From NCBI GenBank assembly GCA_003996215.1, contig QJPP01001778.1, positions 124,001 through 188,000 on the forward strand: a stretch of DNA of 64,000 bases, written 5' to 3'. This document shows, one piece after another, positions 33,128-44,684 of this stretch. Within the stretch, counting starts at the first letter, position 1. Each line of letters opens with the position of its first letter. Origin of the DNA: Jaltomata sinuosa. Its lineage: Eukaryota; Streptophyta; Magnoliopsida; Solanales; Solanaceae. The notes beneath the pieces are model-generated. The model was given only the letters and a program-made list of their open reading frames with translations. It searched no databases and was not told the origin of the DNA. The position numbers and the translations under genes were made by a program.

Positions 33128-33400
33128 CACATCTTTACGAGAAATCCTCAGCTCAGACAAAGCAGAGGCAAGCTTTATACGCCTAGCATGAGTCTCTTCC
33201 CTCAAAGAAGGACCATCAGTGATGGAAGTTCTTCCTCTAAATACATTTGTTGCTCTCTCCAAAAAACTTATGGGTGTCAAAGGAAATAGTTTACAGAACA
33301 TTTAAGCAAACCCTCCATGTATCGCAATAAAGAGTCAGTTTCAAGAGTCCTCTGAGTGCTTGTGAGTTGAACTTGAACTGAATTGGTACCATATATATAT
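33128..33400 (-). pseudogene. degenerate extra copy of AAE exon 1 (upstream of AAE-4)
   Basis: The second first-exon copy of AAE-4, matching the one upstream of AAE-3 in place and in its missing KYTW residues. It reads PLTPISFLERATNVFRGRTS and ends ELRISRKDVV at a GTGAGT donor. One base is lost in the NYVPL region (GGAACATAG to GGAAATAG, near 33286). Confidence 0.75.
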
Positions 33401-34115
33401 AAAACTTGGTGCCAATCATAAGTAACTTATGACATCTTTCAGGAATAACATATATTGACAATGTGAAGACCAGTTCAGAGTTGACAAAGCAAACAAACAG
33501 AATTGAATATTGAATAGCAGCATCTGTCATCTTTCAGGACTAATATATACAATGACAATGTGAAGACCTTCAGAGTTGACAAAGCAAAGAAACTACTTGA
33601 ATATTTCTTGTTTCTTCATTGTGAGCTGATATGATGGAAATTCCAACCATAGCCAAGACGTCAACCTGTAAGTTTATGTACTCAGTATATTTCCTTTCAC
33701 CACAATCTAATGAGCTTACATACATTTCACTTCTTAAATTCTTACACTCAGAGTAAATCTTCCATCAGTAGTTATATGATGGATATTTTGTTTAAAGCGA
33801 AATGACAGATATTACACACTCAAATTGGAACAAATGGAGTAACAAATTATACTTGATAGCTAGATCTTAAATTTGGGCCTTTGCTTGAACTGGAGCTAAT
33901 GAACACAAACAACTATAAAAACGATAAGGTACATTCACCAGCAAAGGAATATCATTTCACCACCCACAGAAAAATAAATATTAGAAAAAACAAAGGAATG
34001 AAGTGAAAACGAAAGCAAGAAATAAAGAAAAGGAGGTTGCACTACAAATGGCAATAAAATAAAAGCAAAACAAATAATAAACGCAGAAGAAGAAGATATG
34101 TTATTCCTGAAAAGG
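33401..34115. other. AAE-4 upstream region
   Basis: No gene. It resembles the AAE-8 upstream region (GAGCTGATATGATGGAA, about 33623) and the IDH downstream flank (about 33900-34110), but the TATA-bearing segment of about 48 bases seen at AAE-8 is missing at 33620/33621. Confidence 0.55.
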
Positions 34116-34786
34116 CATATTGCCAATTAGTCTAAAGCAGCTATAATTGCATCAACTCTGAACTGGTCTTCACATTGTCAATATATGTTAGTCCTGAAAG
34201 ATGCTATTCAATGTCCTTTGTCCTGAATTTGCTCTCTGCTATTACACGTTTTACAGCAGTTTCTAAACGATCAGGAAATATGGAAATTCAAGATGTGTCA
34301 GCATCATTGCCAACATTTCCTGCTCAAATACTGCATGACCCGTGCCAACATTACCTGAGAAAGGTAACAGCCCTAAATTAAATCTCACAAGCATCCTAAT
34401 ACATAAGTAAAACAAAAAACTCAGAATATTATAATTTTTCCCTGAGAGACACTATAAACATGAGACGTGCTAGGGGTTCATAAAGGGTTCGCCGAAAAAT
34501 TGGTTAAAATTATTTTTATGTATAGTAGATGTTGAATCTCTTTGGCTTTTTTGTGTGTTTACTTCTTTATAGTTTGAATATGTGAAAATCCTGGCTCCGC
34601 CACTGACTATAAATGATCTGTAGAATAGTAAAGGATGAGGCAATTAATCGTTCTTCCAACGATGAAGTTGAACAAGTACTTATGAGCATTTAAAAAAAAG
34701 ATCATTCTTTCGAAATAAGATCAAAGGATTACTAGCTATTAGACTACGTCATCCCATTATAAGCGAAAGGACACTAAGCATTTTGC
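34116..34786 (-). pseudogene. IDH 3' relic (last exon and part of the intron)
   Basis: The minus strand has the end of the IDH last exon (AGCAGCTATAATTGCATCAAC, about 34138), then an inverted foreign piece (34158-34202), then the rest of the exon (34210-34360, including the reverse of TTTCTAAACGATCAG) up to the acceptor TTACCTGAGAAAG (34350-34363). The adjoining intron matches 62220-62450 and holds a small insertion with a GGCTCCGCCACTG end, resembling a hAT tip. Deletions destroy the frame. It ends abruptly at 34786. Confidence 0.8.
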
Positions 34787-35030
34787 GCTAATGTTGCAAC
34801 CTGCAAAAACATTTTCAAATCAATGAAAATGGCAAAGTAACCCATTTAAATTCCCAACTTCATTCAAACATAGCTGAACTGGTATCTATTTATCACAACA
34901 AGAAAGATCAATTGAGAAATTTAAAAAAAAGAACTCATCAAACCAATATCCGAAGATCCATTTAACCTGTTGGAACTAGTACAATTATTTCCTACTAAGT
35001 TTACCATCCTATATCAAAGGATACATTAAC
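34787..35030 (-). pseudogene. truncated AAE relic (exon 2 tip and intron)
   Basis: GCTAATGTTGCAACCTGCA and the following bases match the first 12 or so bases of AAE exon 2 and the intron beside it in AAE-2 and AAE-8 (TTTTCAAATCAATGAAAATG, GATCCATTTAACCTGTTGGA). No more exon is present; the left side joins IDH intron sequence. It marks a further, lost AAE copy. Confidence 0.7.
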
Positions 35031-35087
35031 ATAGTTATTAACAATTATTACAGTGAAACAGAAACCAAGTTACACTTCTTTTTTCAT

Positions 35088-37185
35088 TCAGAATAGACTG
35101 CCCAAGGCTTTCGCTTTCTCCCTTAGCGCGACTTTCAATATCTTGCCAGTTGAATTTTTGGGGAGATCTTCAAATATGACTGTTCGAGGCGCCATGTAAC
35201 GAGGCAAATTATCCCTGCAGAAATTGATAATTTCTTGATCACTAACATTAGCATAACCATCTTTCAACTTCACAAATGCACAAGGTGTCTGCCCCCAGTG
35301 ATTATCTGGTCGTGCGACTACTGCTGCTTCAAAAATTGCTGGATGACTATACAAAACTGTTTCCACCTCTATTGTGCTTATGTTTTCTCCGCCAGAGATT
35401 ATGATATCTTTCAATCTGTCCTTAACTTCTATGTAACCATCAGGATGTTTAACCGCCAAATCACCACTATGAAACCATCCACCTTTAAAAGCTTCTTTTG
35501 TTGCTGCTTCATCTTTTAGATATCCGCTCATTACGGTATTTCCTCTAAACACAATTTCACCCATTGTCTTACCATCTGCAGGTACCTTTTCCATTGTAAT
35601 AGGATCTATTATATCCACTGCCTCTAAGCAAAGATTTTGCACTCCTTGTCTTGCTTTCAGTTCGTACTTCTCTTTTGGAGGCAAAGAATCCCACTCAGGC
35701 TTCCACAAACAATATGTACCAGGAGCTGTCTCGGTTAGTCCATACAAGTGATGTACTCGAAACCCGAGTTCCTCCATTTTGGAAATGATTTGTGGAGGTG
35801 GTGGTGCACCACCTGTCATTATGTTAACCTCGTGTGGAAGTGATTTTCTATCACTTACCTGAGAATGAGCTATCATGTTTAGAACAGTTGGTGCCCCTCC
35901 CATATGTGTGACCTTGTGCTCTGCTATTCTTTCAAATATGAGCTTTGGAGAAACCTGTCTAAGGCAAATATTTGTGCCACCAAGTGCTGCTAGACCCCAA
36001 ACCAGGCACCACCCGTTGCTGTGAAACATTGGGACGGTCCAAAGATAAGTAGGCCTTGAACTCATCTCATGAAGCATAAATGTAGAAATGGCATTAAGAT
36101 ATGCACCCCTGTGATTGTAAACAACTCCTTTGGGCCGCGATGTTGTTCCAGAAGTATAGTTAACACAGATAGGGTCAAGTTCACTTATCGGCCACCTTAT
36201 AGCAAATTCGCTGTTCCCACTTTCAAGTAGGCTTTCATATTCATGAGTAATAGAGATAGTAGGAGAAGAATTGTCAGATTCAGGGATTAGAACAAGAAGA
36301 GGTGGTATTGCTTTCTCATTAGCAATAATATCTAGTGCTCCTTGAGCAATTTGGAGCAATTGTTGATCCACAAAGATGACCTTTGCTTCTGAATGTTTCA
36401 GAAGTACTGATATCATAGCTGAATCATGACGGGTATTTAATGTACAAAGAACAGCACCAGCCATGGGTACTGCAAAATGCAGCTCTTGCATTGCGTATAC
36501 ATTTGGGGCCAATGCTGCAACCTGCAGAAATAATTTCAAGAAAGGTTGATTGAGAGAACTGTTAAACATGACTAGTATTTCAATATCAAGATCTAAGTAC
36601 ATTAATATGAAACTATCTATAACTCAAATTATCTGGTTAACCAAATTGAGCCAACTGCCAATTTTCTGAATATTCTCTCTCTTAATTAATTATGGAGCAA
36701 TCTCTATGATATCAAATGTCAGTGATTGATTATATGATCTCACAACTTGAAGTTCCCAACAAATGATTTACTAGAGTTACGTTGTTGAAATGATTTAATG
36801 TTTCATCCTAAACTAATGTTATACTAGAGATGAGATTTTTTTAATCCCAAAATGTATAGATAAATATAGAAATGTGGCATTCATCATTAAGTAGAGTTTT
36901 CCGATAATAAGTTAGTGATTCATAAGTGAAAAAGAGGTAGAAGAAAGTTACCACATCCCCACGAGAAATGCCAAGCTCAGATAAAGCAGAAGCAAGCTTT
37001 ATACACCTATCATATGTCTCATCCCAAGTATACTTGACAGAATGTCCATCAATTATAGAAGTTGTTCCTCTAAACACATTTGCTGCTCTCTCCAAGAAAC
37101 TTATGGGTGTCAAAGGAACATAATTTACAGAACACTTAAGTAGACCCTCCATGGATCGCGACAACGACTCAGTTTGAAGATCCAT
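35088..37185 (-). CDS. AAE-5: acyl-activating enzyme (acyl-CoA synthetase), intact
   Basis: Exon 1 is 36952-37185 (ATG in PPLMDLQTES; core start MEGLLKCS follows 11 residues later) and exon 2 is 35088-36521, with GTAACT donor and GCAG acceptor. The protein has 555 residues, the usual length for the family. Motifs: P-loop YTSGTTSRPKG near 200, YGLTE near 338, HSGDLA, DRLKDIIISGGENIS, and NSTGK with catalytic Lys near 538. YGLTE is followed by TAPGTY (one residue missing). The end is SLF. An in-frame upstream ATG (MGYLFTSKSDQ) would give a slightly longer N-terminus, not a clear transit peptide. The last part of exon 2 (GYANVSDQEI) resembles AAE-3 rather than its twin AAE-6, a sign of gene conversion. 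One exon 1 change, GPS to GHS, is unique. Confidence 0.9.
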
Positions 37186-37421
37186 TAATGGAGGACTCTG
37201 ATCTGATTTTGAAGTGAACAGGTACCCCATATATATAAAATATTGAAGAGCAGATTGATTACACAATTGACAAATATTGGCAAATTGATCTGAGAGTTTG
37301 TTAACTTTAATTTGAACTGAACTGGTACCCCATATATATAATATTGAAGAGCAGATTGGCAAAGCAAAGAAAACTTGAAATGAGTATTTCTTAATTATAT
37401 CTGCATGAGGTAAATGGCAGG

Positions 37422-37431
37422 TATTATATAT
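37422..37431 (-). promoter_or_regulatory. candidate TATA box of AAE-5
   Basis: TATATAATAC on the minus strand about 240 bases before the ATG, followed by CTGCC as at AAE-2 and AAE-8 (ATAATAC then TGCC). Shared with AAE-6. Confidence 0.4.
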
Positions 37432-37542
37432 TTCATTAACCAAGGGAATATATCATATAAATTATCGTAATCCTAACATGTTTCCCATGTGAGGAAACAG
37501 ACGAAAAAATACATATTCCAAGACTCTTTTATTGAAGAAATA

Positions 37543-37792
37543 CTTTCTCCATTTATTTTTATTTGTCACATTTCACTTTACGAAAGTTAATTTGACTAAA
37601 CTTTGAAGCTAAATTGAAGTAGATTAATTTAAAATTTAGATAATCGAAAACTATACGAAAAATGCTATAAGTTACAATTTTTCTCATATTAATATGATAA
37701 GAAAATACATCTTAAAATATTGATCAAACTAAAGTTCATACAGTATGACTTTGAGAAGTGAAACTGTGACAAGTAAAATTGGACGGAGGGAG
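37543..37792. mobile_element. Stowaway-like MITE (250 bp) upstream of AAE-5
   Basis: The left end CTTTCTCCATTTATTTTTATT pairs with the right end AAAATTGGACGGAGGGAG; TA flanks both sides (37541-37542 and 37793-37794). It is absent from the otherwise matching flank of AAE-6. Confidence 0.8.
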
Positions 37793-37838
37793 TATTAGGT
37801 GGATATAATCTTATATTATGATAATGTTTTGTATCTTA

Positions 37839-37985
37839 CTCCCTCCGTTCATTTTTATTTGTCATTTATTTTTAAAATGAATTTTCATTTTTACTTGTCA
37901 TTTTTGACACACCTAGAAAAGACAAAAGAAAATATCTCAAATGACTCTTAGTGCCATTAATTACTTATTCCTCAAATGATTTTAC
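37839..37985. mobile_element. left end of another Stowaway-like MITE
   Basis: Starts CTCCCTCCGTTCATTTTTATT after TA. No matching right end is found before the foldback element at 37986, which may have inserted into it. Confidence 0.6.
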
Positions 37986-39051
37986 AGTAAAGGTGCTCTA
38001 TGATACATGAGCCTTCTGTGAATACTTTGCATTTTCAAGGAAGACTCATATATTCTAAAGCACTTTCAGTGTTACTTTACCAATCAAGGAATCTAAAAAA
38101 GCTGTCATTTTCTGCACCGATGGGACAATAGAGAACAGATTTTTCAAACACTAAAGACTCATGTATCTTAAGGCACCTTCAGGCAAATTACGAAGACTCT
38201 CTTAAATAGGAGAATCTTCCCTACAAATATTTTTATGTGCCTTCAGCATTATTTTTCCGTTCCTCTATATATATGGCCATGCTATAGATTACCATATATT
38301 ACTAAATTCACAAAAAATAGCATACTTTATAACTGATGCATCCTTCAAGTTCATTGTTGCCTTCAAGTTCATTATTGCCTTCAAGTCCTATATATATTTT
38401 TCCTTCAAGTTCATAGTATACTAACCTCTTTTTCTCCAATTCAGCTTGAAGGATGCATCAGAAATAAAGTATACTTCCTCCGTTTCATTTTATATGAGTT
38501 ACTTTAACTTGGCACGAACTTTAAGAAAGAAATGAAAACTTTTGAAATTTGTGGTCTAAAATGAGTGTTAGATGTTTGTGTGGTTGTAAATCATTTCATT
38601 AAGGGTAAAATGAGCATTTTAAAGTTAAATTGTTACTAAATGTAGAAATGTGTTATTCTTTTTGGGACTGACTAAAAAGGAAAGTGAGTCATATAAAGTG
38701 GGACAGAGGGAGTATTATTTTTTGTGAATTTAGTAATATATGGCAATCTGTAGCATGACCATATATATAGAGGAACGGAAAAATAATGTTGAAGGCACAT
38801 AAGAACATTTGTAGGGAAGACTCTCCTATTTAAGGGCGTCTTCGTAATTTGCCTGAAGGTGCCTTAAAATATATGAGCCTCTAGTGTCTAAAAAAATTGT
38901 CCCCTATTTGTCCCATCGGTGAAGAAAATGACAGCTTTTTTAGATTCCTTGATTGGTAAAGTAACACTGAAAATGCTTTAGAATATATGAGCCTTCCTTG
39001 AAAATGCAAAGTATTCACAGAAGACTCATGTATCATAGAGCACCTTTAGTG
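37986..39051. mobile_element. large foldback element with nested MITE
   Basis: Arms of about 335 bases, 37986-38320 and 38714-39051, are inverted copies (AAAGGTGCTCTATGATACATG at the left outer end, CATGTATCATAGAGCACCTTT at the right), with a few mismatches. The spacer holds a smaller hairpin (CTGATGCATCCTTCAAG at 38334 and its inverse at 38446) and a complete Stowaway MITE. Neither arm has an ORF. The structure would fold into a long hairpin if transcribed. Confidence 0.85.
38474..38712. mobile_element. Stowaway-like MITE nested in the foldback spacer
   Basis: Ends CTTCCTCCGTTTCATTTTATAT and ATATAAAGTGGGACAGAGGGAG with TA on both sides. Typical 239-bp Stowaway element. Confidence 0.85.
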
Positions 39052-39449
39052 AAAAAATATTTAACAGTTCGTCTATTTTTAAACGTGAAAGTTGCACACT
39101 GAAGGTGCTCCATTACTCATGCGTTTTCACCATTTTAGTTATGAAAAATCTGACAAACCCATTTATTAAAATTGTCCCTCGTTCAACACTATTTTGATCC
39201 AAAATTCTAATATTTTAATATAAATCGATAGGCTATTATGGTAAGAAAAGACATGCGGAGTACTTAAGTAGACAATGAGATTTATTTTAAATAGAATACT
39301 GAGTCCTATTTTGTGTTCTTTCCTTGCTGGATCCAAATCTTTATTACAATAAAATAAATAAGATGAGCCTTATTTGGTGTTCTTTCCATATTCTATTTAT
39401 TTTGTAAGTGGCTAAGAGATTTTAATTTCTTTCAAATTATTTATGTGTT

Positions 39450-40545
39450 AAATTAAATGGAGAATGGTCTAAATTACCTTTTAAGTATTGAAAATGGTAC
39501 AAATATACCCTTCTTCCATCTTTGGGCTCTAAAATGTCATTTTCATCCACCTTTTGGCTCTAAAATACCCTTCTCATCCACCTTTGGGCCCTATTTTTCC
39601 CTTTCCCTCAACAAACTCTTTAGGAAAAATGATTAGAATTTTCATTTAATATGTAACAATATTTTATTTATTAAAATTTTAATTAATCAAAACCTATTAA
39701 CTTATAAACCTAATACGGATCCCAGATTTAGCTTCCCTTCATTTCTCATCTCTCCATTTTTTCCAAGTTCTTATTTAGATTAGAGACATATCCCATAGAT
39801 TTAATTTAATGATTGAGATTTAGTAAATTAAAAATAAGTCTTAATTATGATTAAAATAATTAATTACTTTCATTTATTTAGTCCAAAATATAAGGCAATT
39901 CCATAATTCTAGCCATTAAATTTATTTTTAATTATATTATTATTTATTTTGTCAAATATTCAAATATTTGATTGCTATATTATTTAAAATACAGGAAAAA
40001 AGTTATATTAAATTTTAGTTATAATTTTTTTTAAAGCGGGAGGACTTCTCTTCCAACATTGAAATTCCTTTCCAACATCCAAAATTAGGCTAAAAATAAT
40101 TTGAGTGAAAAAAATAGTAGCAAAAAAGTTAAAGTAAAAATGGTGCAGGACAAAATTTATTCAAGCCTCAAGGCAAGTGAGAATATTTTTTTATATATAG
40201 GAAAGATATCTTGTACAACTAAAATTGTGAGATTAAAATAATATTTTGAAAGTAAATATATAAAAGTAATTAATTATTTAATCATAATTAAGACTTATTT
40301 TTAATTTACTAAATCTCAATCATTAAATTAAATCTATGATATATGTCTCTAATCTAAATAAGAACTTGAAAAAAATAGAGAGATGAGAAACGAAGAGAAG
40401 CAAAATCTGGGATCCGAATTGAGTTTGTGAGTTATAGGTTTTAATTAATTAAAATTTCAACAAATAAAATGTTGTTACAAATTAAATGAAAATCCTAATC
40501 ATTTTTCCTAAAGAGTTTGTTAAGGAAAAGGACAATTTTTTTCTT
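39450..40545. mobile_element. second large foldback element (about 1.1 kb)
   Basis: Left arm about 39590-39883 (AACAAACTCTTTAGGAAAAATG onward through TTTAATGATTGAGATTTAG) and right arm about 40266-40545 (the same, inverted, ending CATTTTTCCTAAAGAGTTTG). The spacer is AT-rich and non-coding. Left of the arm are short repeats of CATCCACCTTTGGGC type. The flanking DNA on both sides (39200-39445 and 40546-40700) is contiguous in the AAE-6 flank at 47120-47545, so this block is an insertion. Confidence 0.75.
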
Positions 40546-43526
40546 ATTACTTTGTATATAAAAGTGATATACTTTTAAAAATTGTCCAAATATAATATAT
40601 TTTTTATGTAACGAGATCAAAATGCACATTTTAATTAATTGAAAGTTAATTGTGTTGAGTTATATATCACACAGACTAAAATTAGAGTGCATAAATAACT
40701 GAGAGACAAATGACATAATATATTTTCCTTTTGTATATGGTAACAACACTTTTTGATTTATCACGGGGAATATATGTGCATTGCACGTAAAATAGAGACT
40801 AGTTTATCTATATCCATCTATCATCATCATATATTATAAAAAGTAGGAAGCTTCAAAGTGTAAAGTCAAATTGCCATTTTACCTCTATATTAAATTAAAA
40901 TGTAATAAAATATTATAGCTATATAAAAAAACAAAAAAAAAAACAATTATAATAACTGTGCAGTAATAATTTTGATATTCATAAATTGGAGTAATGGTTC
41001 AGTTCTAAGAATTTCAAAAGCCACCTTTTTAAACCCCTTAATTACCCTCTCTCTTCAATTCCACTTATTCGTTGCATTTGCCATTATTATACAATAATTT
41101 TCACTTACTGCCTTCTCCTAAATCCCTTATCCTATTTACCATTTTTATTAAATGCATCAATTACAAATTTGTTCTTTTCTGTCAAAGTCTAAAAGAACAC
41201 CAAAAGCCATAATCAATATAGAAATGAGACATTAACATAAAAATAAATAACGTCCTTGTATTTATCTTAATCCTTTTCTCTTTGCCTTAAAAATATTATC
41301 TTCCTCATGTTTTTCTTCAATTGAATAATCCATTTAATACTAATTTATTACAATACTTATTTTTTCCATTGAATTATTCACAAGTTACAAATTGTATTGT
41401 TTACTATAAATACAAAAGCATAATGCTTCATTGCATACTAAAATTGCTTTTCCTCTCCTCATTTCAAAATCTGGTAGGATTTTCTCTTCTTTTTCTCTTT
41501 ATGCCTTTTACTGTGGTATTTTTGCTTTATTACATAATTCTTTTTTGTACTTCTATGATCCATTTTTTACTCTTTTCTAAACTGATCTCACGGTGAGCTT
41601 TTTTATGTGCTATTAATTGAGTTTATTTTCAAAAATATAAATTTTATATACTTTTCAATGTGAATAAAAATACTTGTAAGTTGTGTTGTAGAGTAAATCA
41701 CACAACACAATGAAAATTGCAAAATGGAGGTAAGATTTTGCGAAGTACTTTTTAAGGCATACTGTGGTATAATCTCTTTTATTACCTTTGTTATATTTTA
41801 GTTTTAACGATTCTAAATTTTTGATAGGTGACTACAGCGTCATACAGAAAGGAATTAACTCCCGAGAGGCTTGAAAAGAAAAAAAGATATGTGCATACAT
41901 TGTTAGGGATCTTTTCATCTACTGTAGGCTTATAATAATAATAGTAATTATGCAAATATAATCTTTTTTTTTGTTAGACGCAAAATGACTATTTTAGACT
42001 ACAAAAATGATTGTAGATTACATTGTATTTCAGTTATCTATGCTGAAAAAACTAACGATTTTCTTGTAAGAATTGAGAAAGTATAATTATCTCTACATAT
42101 TGAGATTTTCTTGAAACCAATTAACGATTTTTAAAATTTTGAAATTATTTTCTTATTCTTTTTTTAGTAGTACGTCAGTGGGATATAATGGAAAGTGTAA
42201 GGTTGAAAATAGAAAAATGTGAGGTCTCTATTTTCTAATTATAGAATTTACTTAAAACAATTAACATACATACTTAATACATACTTTTAGTAAGGAAGGG
42301 TGGGGGTGAGGGAAATTTTCTTTTTCTTTTTATTACCACATATTTAGTGGTGATTATTTTAAAAAAATAATTTCTAACGTGGCTTCGACGTGGCACTGAT
42401 GTGTCAACGAAGTGGCGCGTGTGTAATACACTCTCTATTGTGAGACTGGTATAATATTTTTAGAGTGGTATTAAATTCACTTAAAAGTTGTTAAGGGGGT
42501 AAATAAATGTCCGTGTAGTTAAAGGGCTAAAGTAAGTTTTGCAGACAAGTTTAAAGGTGTTTTGATGTCTTTTCTCTTTTTAAAATAATAGGAAACTATT
42601 ATTTTTGTGAAAAAGAAAAAGTGAAACTAAACGTTCATATTAAATAATGCTAAATTATGTGATAAAACAAAAAGTGAAATCAAATAGGAGTATTATATAA
42701 CATGTTAAAGTTTATGTGGAAACTTACTATCTATTACTCTCAATCAAACATTACTTGAATTTTTATCTTCTCATTATGATTCGTTTGAACTTCTGAACAT
42801 GCATAAGGTGCATCGTTTGATTCTTCAATTCTAAAGTGAAATGGAAGATGAGTAATAAATATTGTAATACTGACACATAAATTATGTGTGTTTATAAAAT
42901 TTAACTGTAATTTTTTCATATTCCATAATATTGTAAGAAGCTTAATAAAGTCTCTCCATTATTACTATAGATCTCAATTGTTCTATTTCCTGAATTCTAC
43001 GATATTACCACTCTCTTCGCAGTATATTCTATATTTTTTAATGAATAAAATATAAATGGTAAAATTAATATTGTTAAATTCAACATTTCATATTTTATAA
43101 CTCAATTTTTTAAATATATAAAAAAAATTATAATAATGATAGGGGACAAACGTGCAACATAATTTCTCAGAGACTAGTATATTATTAAAAGTAAAAAAAC
43201 TCTAAACTTCAAAGTTAAATTACGATTTTGTCCTACAATAAATAAAAATATAATAAAATATCTTACTAAACATTAAATAATAATATTTTAATTACCTGTG
43301 AGTTGGAATACAAGAAACCAATTAAATTATTAATTATTAATTTTACGTAAATTAAATGTGTTAAAAGGGAAGACAGGGGTGAAGTTGCATTACCAAAAAG
43401 TCCATAAAAATTGAATGACATTTTATCCTACATCTAAACACTATTTGTATAATTTTTGTACCACCAAATAGTAAATTTACATTTTATAAAATAATGAATC
43501 AATTATATAGAAAGTCATTAGCATGT
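40546..43526. other. AT-rich intergenic DNA
   Basis: No gene can be supported. 40546-40700 matches 47400-47545. Several short ORFs (for example 41321-41596) are hydrophobic, T-rich and without family features. GC-richer text near 42370-42430 (ACGTGGCTTCGACGTGGCA) resembles the edge of an unclassified repeat. Confidence 0.5.
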
Positions 43527-43774
43527 GCTCTTTTTGTTATATATTAATTGGTCACCTTACTAAAAATAGTTGTCACATATTAGTTGTCTACCTTACTAAA
43601 TTAAAAAAAAATATTAATTATTTTATCAATATTACCCTTGCAATTAATTCTTTTTGAAAGTGTTCACACTTGTTCGTAAAGTTTCAAAGAAGCTTCTTAA
43701 GGGGTGAATTAGTAAAATTATCTTCTTATTTATGATTTCTTAACATGTGTGTGAGAAGAAAAGTGGTCAACTAA

Positions 43775-44483
43775 CACTTTGTTTGGATGGTTGTTACCCA
43801 TGGTTTCATAAAGTATGGTATTGTATTGTATTGTAAATACAATGTTTGGATAGACTGTATTGGTTTGGTACGTTTCCTAATATTTTAGTTGTTGGGTTTG
43901 ACTGTATCATACGGTATCGTAACTGGTAAGTTTACTAAAATGCCCTAAATTATTATAAATGTTAAATTTATCAATAATTGCTAGTAAAATAATTAAGACA
44001 ATTTTCTTTATGCTAATTTGTCACAAATTATGACTTGTAAATATGTTAAGTTGTTAATTCATGTTAATTCTAACAAAATATTAGGATAGAATATTTGGGT
44101 GAAGTTAAATAATATAAGGTAAAGGGTGAAATAAGATTATATAGTATTGAGTAAAGACATAATTGGAAAGTAAAAATAGATAACCATGGGATCCCACCAA
44201 ATCGGTAGTTGCATAAAATTTAGTTTTTCATGGTTAGCTAACCATGGATTCAAACCATGCCAAACCATATATTTTAAGTAACAATAAAAAAAAAATAGTA
44301 CTGTTAATAATGATAACATACAATATCATGAGTCTTAGTAGCTCAATTGATTTGCTACCTGAACTCCCACCTTGTTGGTGAGGGTTTGATTCCTCACATT
44401 GTAATCCCCCTCCCCATTTCCCCTTCCCCTACCCCCAATTTTTACAAAAAAAAAAAAAGAGTAATAGCCATCCAAACAAAGTG
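43775..44483. mobile_element. Tourist-like element (709 bp), TAA target duplication
   Basis: Ends CACTTTGTTTGGATGG and CCATCCAAACAAAGTG are perfect inverted repeats, flanked by TAA on both sides (43772-43774 and 44484-44486). The interior has further inverted pieces (ACCCATGGTTT / ACCATGG) and a SINE-like insertion. It lacks a transposase. Confidence 0.88.
44330..44458 (+). mobile_element. tRNA-derived SINE-like sequence
   Basis: The A-box-like TAGTAGCTCAATTG and the B box GGGTTTGATTCC are spaced as in a tRNA-derived pol III promoter, followed by a pyrimidine-rich body (CCCCCTCCCC) and a terminal A tract of about 13. This is SINE architecture. Flanking duplications are not clear, so the edges are approximate. 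Confidence 0.65.
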
Positions 44484-44684
44484 TAACATGGGACAGAGTG
44501 AGTATTATTATTATATCTTCCAAGCACTTGTAACAAAATCATTAATTAATATAGGCTATGTACTTACAAACAATCACTTTCATTTCCCAATAATTATTGC
44601 AAATGCCGATACAATTTATGTCTAAACATATTTATCAACAATTATTACAGTGAAATAGAAACCAAGTTACATTTCCTTTTTCAT

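Larger units (their letters stand above)
43527..44500. mobile_element. Stowaway-like MITE interrupted by a Tourist element
   Basis: The left part (ATATTAATTGGTCACCTTACT, GTGGTCAACTAA) and the right part (CATGGGACAGAGTGAGTA, 44487-44500) together match the intact MITE at 61098-61305. The break falls in GTCAACTAA, exactly where the Tourist element has its TAA duplication. Confidence 0.75.

Noticed and set aside
41321..41596. 91-codon hydrophobic ORF in AT-rich DNA
   Set aside because: Composition follows from T-rich DNA (Phe/Leu/Ile runs); no domain, no conserved partner and no promoter or splice context.
44341..44393. Possible tRNA gene because of A- and B-box-like motifs
   Set aside because: No cloverleaf can be formed with a proper anticodon arm, and the A tail and location fit a SINE better.
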